Source: JANNSW01 sp031431235
Lineage (GTDB): Bacteria; Pseudomonadota; Alphaproteobacteria; Rhizobiales; Hyphomicrobiaceae
Reading direction: 5' to 3'
Assembly (NCBI GenBank): GCA_031431235.1
Contig: JANPDA010000134.1
Location: forward strand, 1 to 9,005
DNA length: 9,005 bases
Shown here: piece by piece, positions 5,917-9,005 of the stretch
Layout of the letters: every line of letters begins with the position of its first letter
How positions within the stretch are numbered: position 1 is the stretch's first letter
Made by a program: the position numbers and the translations under genes
Notes under the pieces: generated by a model
Told to the model about the DNA's origin: nothing
What the model saw: only the letters and a program-made list of their open reading frames with translations
Databases searched by the model: none

Positions 5917-6074
5917 GACCAGAAGCCTATAGCGTTCGCCGGCCTGGCGCAAACGCCCGCTTCCGCCGCGACCGCTCCGATTCATCATGTCAAGAGGCCG
6001 CACTACACGCTCGCCTTGGCCGCGCTATGATCTCGACAGGGTCAATCCCAGCAACCTCGAGAGATTGGGCGAGC
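5917..6074. promoter_or_regulatory. Divergent intergenic region, PAP2 / secreted protein
   Basis: This 158 bp region separates two divergent starts. On + the hexamer TATGAT at 6026-6031 is a good -10 candidate, about 44 bp before the ATG at 6075, but the expected -35 position (about 6003-6008, CTACAC) is a poor match. On - a TATAGG lies only 9 nt before the PAP2 ATG. Promoter calls here are tentative. Confidence 0.35.
6026..6031 (+). promoter_or_regulatory. Candidate -10 element for the secreted-protein gene
   Basis: TATGAT matches the sigma-70 consensus in five of six positions and would start a leader of roughly 37 nt before the ATG at 6075. The -35 region is weak, so this rests on one hexamer and its position. 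Confidence 0.3.
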
Positions 6075-6563
6075 ATGACGATCGCATGCATTGTTCGGAG
6101 ATCATGTGGCGCTGCGGCCTTGGCGGCGCTGCTGGCATTCGCAGCCGCGGCTCACGCGGCGCAACCCAGCTTCAAGGGGCTCGCGGGCTCCTGGTCGGGC
6201 GGCGGCACCATCACGCTCGCGGGTGGGGCAAAGGAGAAGGTACGATGCAGCGGCTCGGCCTCGGGTGGCGGCAACACGCTGAGCCAGAGCATCCGCTGCG
6301 CCTCGACCAGCTACCGGTTCGTGATCTCGAGCAGTTTGCGCCTGGAAGGCTCCTCCGTGCGGGGCAATTTCTCCGAGAGCCAGTATGGCTTCGATGCCAG
6401 CGTGTTCGGCAAGGCAACCGCCAACGGCTTCCGCCTGAGCCTGCGCGGCAACACGGTCTCGGCCTCGGGCTCGGTCTCCGGCAGCCCGACCCGCCAGTCG
6501 ATCAACCTGTCGCTGGCCGGCACCAAGGTGAGGCGCGTCTCGATCAACCTGCGCAAGCGCTGA
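6075..6563 (+). CDS. Secreted small protein of unknown function
   Basis: A 162 aa protein with a clear Sec signal peptide: Arg residues at 8-9, a hydrophobic Ala/Leu core at about 12-27, and cleavage expected after AHA (residues 26-28) or the next Ala. The mature ~133 aa start with GLAGSWSGGGTITL, are rich in Ser, Gly and Thr with alternating polar/hydrophobic strands, and contain exactly two cysteines (C58 in VRCSG and C75 in IRCAS) that could form a disulfide in the periplasm. I recall similar hypothetical proteins, opening with a GxWSGGGxI pattern and keeping the two Cys, in Bradyrhizobium-like genomes, but know no function. The ATG at 6075 is chosen because it starts the signal peptide directly; an in-frame ATG at 6027 overlaps the candidate -10. 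Its basic C-terminus is RRVSINLRKR. Probably monocistronic or followed by the HAD gene 64 bp downstream. Confidence 0.78.
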   Translation: MTIACIVRRSCGAAALAALLAFAAAAHAAQPSFKGLAGSWSGGGTITLAGGAKEKVRCSGSASGGGNTLSQSIRCASTSYRFVISSSLRLEGSSVRGNFSESQYGFDASVFGKATANGFRLSLRGNTVSASGSVSGSPTRQSINLSLAGTKVRRVSINLRKR

Positions 6564-6627
6564 TCCGCTTGCGCCCGGCGGCTCGCGCGTGCTTGATCGC
6601 ACGAGCAGCCAATCCGGGAACTCAGCC

Positions 6628-7344
6628 ATGCGCCTCTCCGACTTCAAGTGTCTCACCTTCGACTGCTACGGCACTCTCATCGATTGGGAGACCGGCATCT
6701 GGACGGCGCTGCAGCCGTTGATCAATGCCGCCAGCACGCCCTACGAGCGCGAGCCGGCGCTGGAAGCGTTCGGGCGCCATGAGGTCGATCAGGAGCACAT
6801 GACGCCATCGCTGCGCTACTCCATGCTGCTGGCGGTCACACATGCGCGTCTCGCGCGGGAATGGGGCGTCAGGGCGTTTCCCGAGTTGCATGAGCGTTTT
6901 GGGCTCTCGGTGCCAGACTGGCCGGCCTTCGAGGATTCGGCCGAAGCGCTCAAATACCTGAAGCGCCACTACAAGCTCGTCGTGCTCTCCAATGTCGACC
7001 GCACCAGCTTTGCCGCCAGCCAGAAGAAGCTCGGTGTCACCTTCGATGCCGTCTACACCGCCGAGGATATCGGCTCCTACAAGCCCGATCTCGCCAATTT
7101 CCGCTTCATGCTGGAGCGCCTCGAGCTCGATCTCGGCATCAAGCCCAACGAGGTGCTGCATACCGCTCAGAGCCTCCACCACGATCATGTTCCGGCCGAG
7201 CAGATGGGTCTCGCGCGCGCCTGGATCGACCGGCGCTTCGGGCGGGAAGGCGGGGGTGCGACCAAGCCGGTCGCCAATCCGCCGAAAATGCATTTCCACT
7301 TCAAGAGCATGGCGGATCTCGCTGCCGCGCACGCCAAGGGCTGA
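6628..7344 (+). CDS. Haloacid dehalogenase type II family HAD hydrolase
   Basis: A 238 aa HAD protein with complete motifs: I, TFDCYGTLIDW with nucleophile D12 and T16; II, VVLSNVDR with S121/N122; III, SYKPDLANF with K152; and a motif IV region HTAQSLHHDHVPA with D186. The cap domain covers about residues 20-105. The AQSLxHDHVPA form marks a subgroup annotated as type II haloacid dehalogenase, for which activity on 2-haloacids is often unproven. It therefore differs from the minus-strand HAD at 3411-4115, which has AAHPSDL at this place; the two are distant relatives and not a recent duplication. The C-terminal tail after ~205 is Gly/Lys/His-rich. The ATG at 6628 starts four residues before the first conserved strand; the upstream ribosome binding site is weak (CCGGGAA). 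It lies between the secreted-protein gene and prfB. Confidence 0.88.
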   Translation: MRLSDFKCLTFDCYGTLIDWETGIWTALQPLINAASTPYEREPALEAFGRHEVDQEHMTPSLRYSMLLAVTHARLAREWGVRAFPELHERFGLSVPDWPAFEDSAEALKYLKRHYKLVVLSNVDRTSFAASQKKLGVTFDAVYTAEDIGSYKPDLANFRFMLERLELDLGIKPNEVLHTAQSLHHDHVPAEQMGLARAWIDRRFGREGGGATKPVANPPKMHFHFKSMADLAAAHAKG

Positions 7345-7349
7345 GTTCC

Positions 7350-7376
7350 GGGGACCGGGGATATATCGGTTTCCCC
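7350..7376 (+). terminator. Possible hairpin terminator after the HAD gene
   Basis: GGGGACCG (7350-7357) can pair with CGGTTTCCCC (7367-7376) with a small bulge and a 9 nt loop, followed by TTT. It begins 6 bp after the HAD stop. The T-tract is short, so strength is uncertain, but the position fits separation of the HAD gene from prfB. Confidence 0.4.
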
Positions 7377-7426
7377 TTTGCCGCGAACTGCACTATGGTC
7401 CGCGCCCGAGCGAAGCCAATCGTCAT

Positions 7427-7432
7427 AGGAGG
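7427..7432 (+). promoter_or_regulatory. Ribosome binding site of prfB
   Basis: A perfect AGGAGG lies 5 nt before the ATG at 7438. It matters because it fixes the start of the short first frame, which runs only 23 codons before the frameshift stop. Confidence 0.85.
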
Positions 7433-7437
7433 CTGTG

Positions 7438-8569
7438 ATGCGCGCCGAGATCGCCCAGATCGCCGAGGAGATCAGGGAATCCCTGGTTCTTCTCAGGAGG
7501 CATCTTTGACCCGGAAGCCGCAACCGCCCGGCTCGCCGACCTGAACGCACGCGCCGAGGATCCCAATCTCTGGTCGAGCCCCGAGCGCGCGCAGAAAGTC
7601 ATGCGTGAGCGCCAGCAGCTCGACGGCGCGATTTCCGCGCTCGCCAAGCTCGAAGGCGATCTGGCGGAAAACCTCGAGCTCGCCGAGATGGCCGAAGCCG
7701 AAGGGGAGGAATCCCTGATTGCCGAGGCACAGGCGAGCCTGCTTCGATTGCGCGACGAGGCCAAGGCCCGCGAGATCGAGACATTGCTCTCAGGCGAGGC
7801 CGACAGCAACGACAGCTACCTGGAAGTGCATTCGGGTGCAGGGGGCACCGAAAGCCAGGACTGGGCCGAAAAGCTGTTGCGCATGTACATGCGATGGGCG
7901 GAGCGCCGCGGCTACAAGGTCGAGCTGCTGGAGGAAAGCGCGGGCGAGGGCGCCGGCATCAAGTCGGCGACCATCGCTGTCAAGGGCAGCAACGCTTATG
8001 GCTGGCTGAAGACGGAATCGGGCGTGCACCGGCTCGTTCGCATTTCGCCCTTCGATGCCAATGCCCGCCGCCATACCAGCTTTGCTTCCGTCTGGGTGTT
8101 CCCCGTCGTCGACGACAACATCGAGATCGAGATCAACGAGAGCGACTGCCGGATCGACGTGTTCCGGGCGAGCGGCGCCGGCGGCCAGCACGTCAACCGC
8201 ACCGAGAGCGCGGTACGTATCACTCATGTTCCCTCCGGCATCGTGGTCGCCTGCCAGATGGACCGCTCGCAGCACCGCAACCGCGCGACCGCCTGGTCGA
8301 TGCTGAAAGCGCGCCTCTACGAGCGCGAGCTGCAGAAGCGCGAGGAAGCCGCCGCCGCCGAGGCCGCCAAGAAATCCTCGATCGGCTGGGGCCACCAGAT
8401 CCGCTCTTACGTGCTGCAGCCCTATCAGCTGGTGAAGGACCTGCGGACGGGCGTCCAGAGCACCGATCCTGGAAGCGTGCTCGACGGCGCCATCGACCCC
8501 TTCATCGAAGCCGCTCTCGCCCGGCGCGTGAAGGGCGGGGAGGCCGTCGCGGTGGAGGACCTGGAGTAG
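7438..8569 (+). CDS. prfB: Peptide chain release factor 2, made by +1 programmed frameshift
   Basis: RF2 recognises UGA and UAA stop codons and triggers peptide release in the ribosome. The first frame runs from ATG 7438 through 23 codons to an in-frame TGA at 7507-7509. After a +1 shift at CTT (7504-7506) reading resumes at GAC 7508, giving 376 aa, near the usual 365-380. In the joined protein the stop-recognition tripeptide is S203-P204-F205 (VRISPFDANARRHTS) and the hydrolysis loop is G248-G249-Q250 (SGAGGQHVNRTES), both with family-normal spacing. The residue four before the first G of GGQ is Ala (RASGAGGQ); E. coli K-12 is known for an unusual Thr there. The N-terminal part is a charged helical domain. 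An annotation that ignored the shift would start at an internal ATG such as 7601 and lose about 54 residues. The gene stands alone after a HAD gene, convergent with an AmpG-like gene. Confidence 0.97.
7495..7510 (+). promoter_or_regulatory. prfB programmed frameshift signal
   Basis: The site reads AGGAGGCATCTTTGAC. It holds an internal Shine-Dalgarno-like AGGAGG, three bases, the slippery CTT codon, and TGA followed by C, a poor termination context. This matches the known bacterial prfB arrangement in order and spacing. Low RF2 makes the ribosome pause at UGA and slip +1, so RF2 controls its own synthesis. Reading frames on both sides are intact and join exactly at this point. Confidence 0.97.
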
Positions 8570-8597
8570 GGGGGCGGCGTGATTCAACAGAAAAAGC

Positions 8598-8750
8598 CGT
8601 CATGGCCGCGAAGGCGACCATCCATGCGCGTTCCGATGGATTGCCGAGGTCAATTCCGTCATCACACCCAACTCGTAGTGGACCGTGCCGGTATCGAAAT
8701 ACAGTGGCTTTCACCCACGCGCATGGATGGCCGCCTTCGCGGCCATGACG
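8598..8750. repeat. REPIN-like pair of inverted palindromes
   Basis: Arms of 34 bp at 8598-8631 and 8717-8750 are reverse complements with a single mismatch (8617 against 8731). Each arm is itself a hairpin: ATGGCCGC-GAAG-GCGACCAT at 8602-8621 and the perfect ATGGCCGC-CTTC-GCGGCCAT at 8727-8746. Two REP hairpins in opposite orientation around an 85 bp spacer is the layout of a REPIN, a non-autonomous element mobilised by RAYT transposases. The spacer contains one further CCGTCAT. The right end is one base from the AmpG-like stop and the left end 28 bp after the prfB stop, so it may also serve as the transcription end for both convergent genes. Confidence 0.8.
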
Positions 8751-8751
8751 A

Positions 8752-9005
8752 TCATTGGTATTGCTGTGATGATTTCCCGCCAAAATGCCCCCGCCGGCCC
8801 AGCCACACCATCAGGGCCAGCGCCGGCAGGCCTGCGACCGCGGTCGCTGCAAAGAATGCAGGCCAGCCGAGTGAGGCCGCCGCAAAGCCCGACCCGGACG
8901 CGATCAAGGTGCGCCCGACGCTCGCGAGCGCGGTCAGCAGGGCAAATTGGGTCGCGGTGTGGAGAGGCGAGCGGCAGAGCGCGGACAGATAGGCGACGAA
9001 AATGA
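8752..9005 (-). CDS. AmpG-like MFS permease, C-terminal part (cut by window edge)
   Basis: Translation of the minus strand from 9003 to a TGA at 8752-8754 gives 83 residues and no start inside the window, so only the C-terminus is present. It carries SPLHTATQFALLTALASVGR (12-31), then SGSGFAAASLGWPAFF (36-51) and a last hydrophobic segment AVAGLPALALMVWL (55-68) before a basic tail. The ATQFALL...SVGR...GF...GW..FF pattern matches the final helices of AmpG, the inner-membrane importer of anhydro-muropeptides used in peptidoglycan recycling and beta-lactamase induction. With only two to three helices visible, another MFS member of the same group remains possible. It is convergent with prfB across the REPIN-like repeat; the PAP2 phosphatase nearby also fits an envelope role but is not linked to it. 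Confidence 0.72.
   Translation of the reverse strand, partial: IFVAYLSALCRSPLHTATQFALLTALASVGRTLIASGSGFAAASLGWPAFFAATAVAGLPALALMVWLGRRGHFGGKSSQQYQ

Noticed and set aside
7790..8587. 265-codon minus-strand frame opposite prfB
   Set aside because: No motifs; antisense to an unquestionable RF2 sequence.
8579..8992. 137-codon + frame after prfB
   Set aside because: It is translated from the palindromic repeat and then runs antisense to the AmpG-like gene. Its RMDGRLRGHDD tail is a typical product of translating such repeats.

Overview
This GC-rich window, with strong codon bias toward G/C at third positions, looks like a chromosomal segment of an alphaproteobacterium, most likely Hyphomicrobiales (Rhizobiales). 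That placement is inference from protein flavour: a LivH-type permease, a small secreted family I associate with Bradyrhizobium-like genomes, and GTCAT-ended dispersed palindromes. I see no rRNA, tRNA, CRISPR array, transposase or phage gene.

Layout. 1-315 has no supportable gene, and its first ~110 bp differ in composition from the rest. 316-804 (-) is a small lipoprotein of unknown function. It diverges from a tightly packed + strand set, 883-3405: a LivH-type ABC permease, a PhzF-family isomerase-like protein (GTG start, 1 nt gap) and lipoyl(octanoyl) transferase LipB (ATGA overlap). A type II haloacid dehalogenase-like HAD hydrolase (3411-4115, -) converges on lipB with a 5 nt gap. It diverges from a short-chain dehydrogenase with a Phe in the catalytic Tyr position (4357-5052, +). 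A nested palindromic repeat separates the SDR from a convergent PAP2-family membrane phosphatase (5176-5916, -). Next on + come a secreted ~160 aa protein (6075-6563), a second type II HAD hydrolase (6628-7344) and prfB (peptide release factor 2), read through a classical +1 programmed frameshift at 7504-7510. A REPIN-like pair of inverted palindromes (8598-8750) then separates prfB from the C-terminal end of an AmpG-like MFS permease (8752-9005, -, cut by the window edge).

Functional themes. Housekeeping functions are lipoate attachment (LipB), translation termination (RF2), and probably envelope lipid/muropeptide recycling (PAP2 phosphatase, AmpG-like permease). The accessory enzymes (PhzF-like, SDR, two HADs) have uncertain substrates. 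Two of the three convergent gene junctions carry palindromic repeats; the third (lipB/HAD) has no room for one.

I found no convincing new multi-gene system. The points most worth a second look are the livH-phzF-lipB gene set, the Tyr-to-Phe SDR, the motif changes in the first HAD, the REPIN-like element, and the compositionally odd left end.
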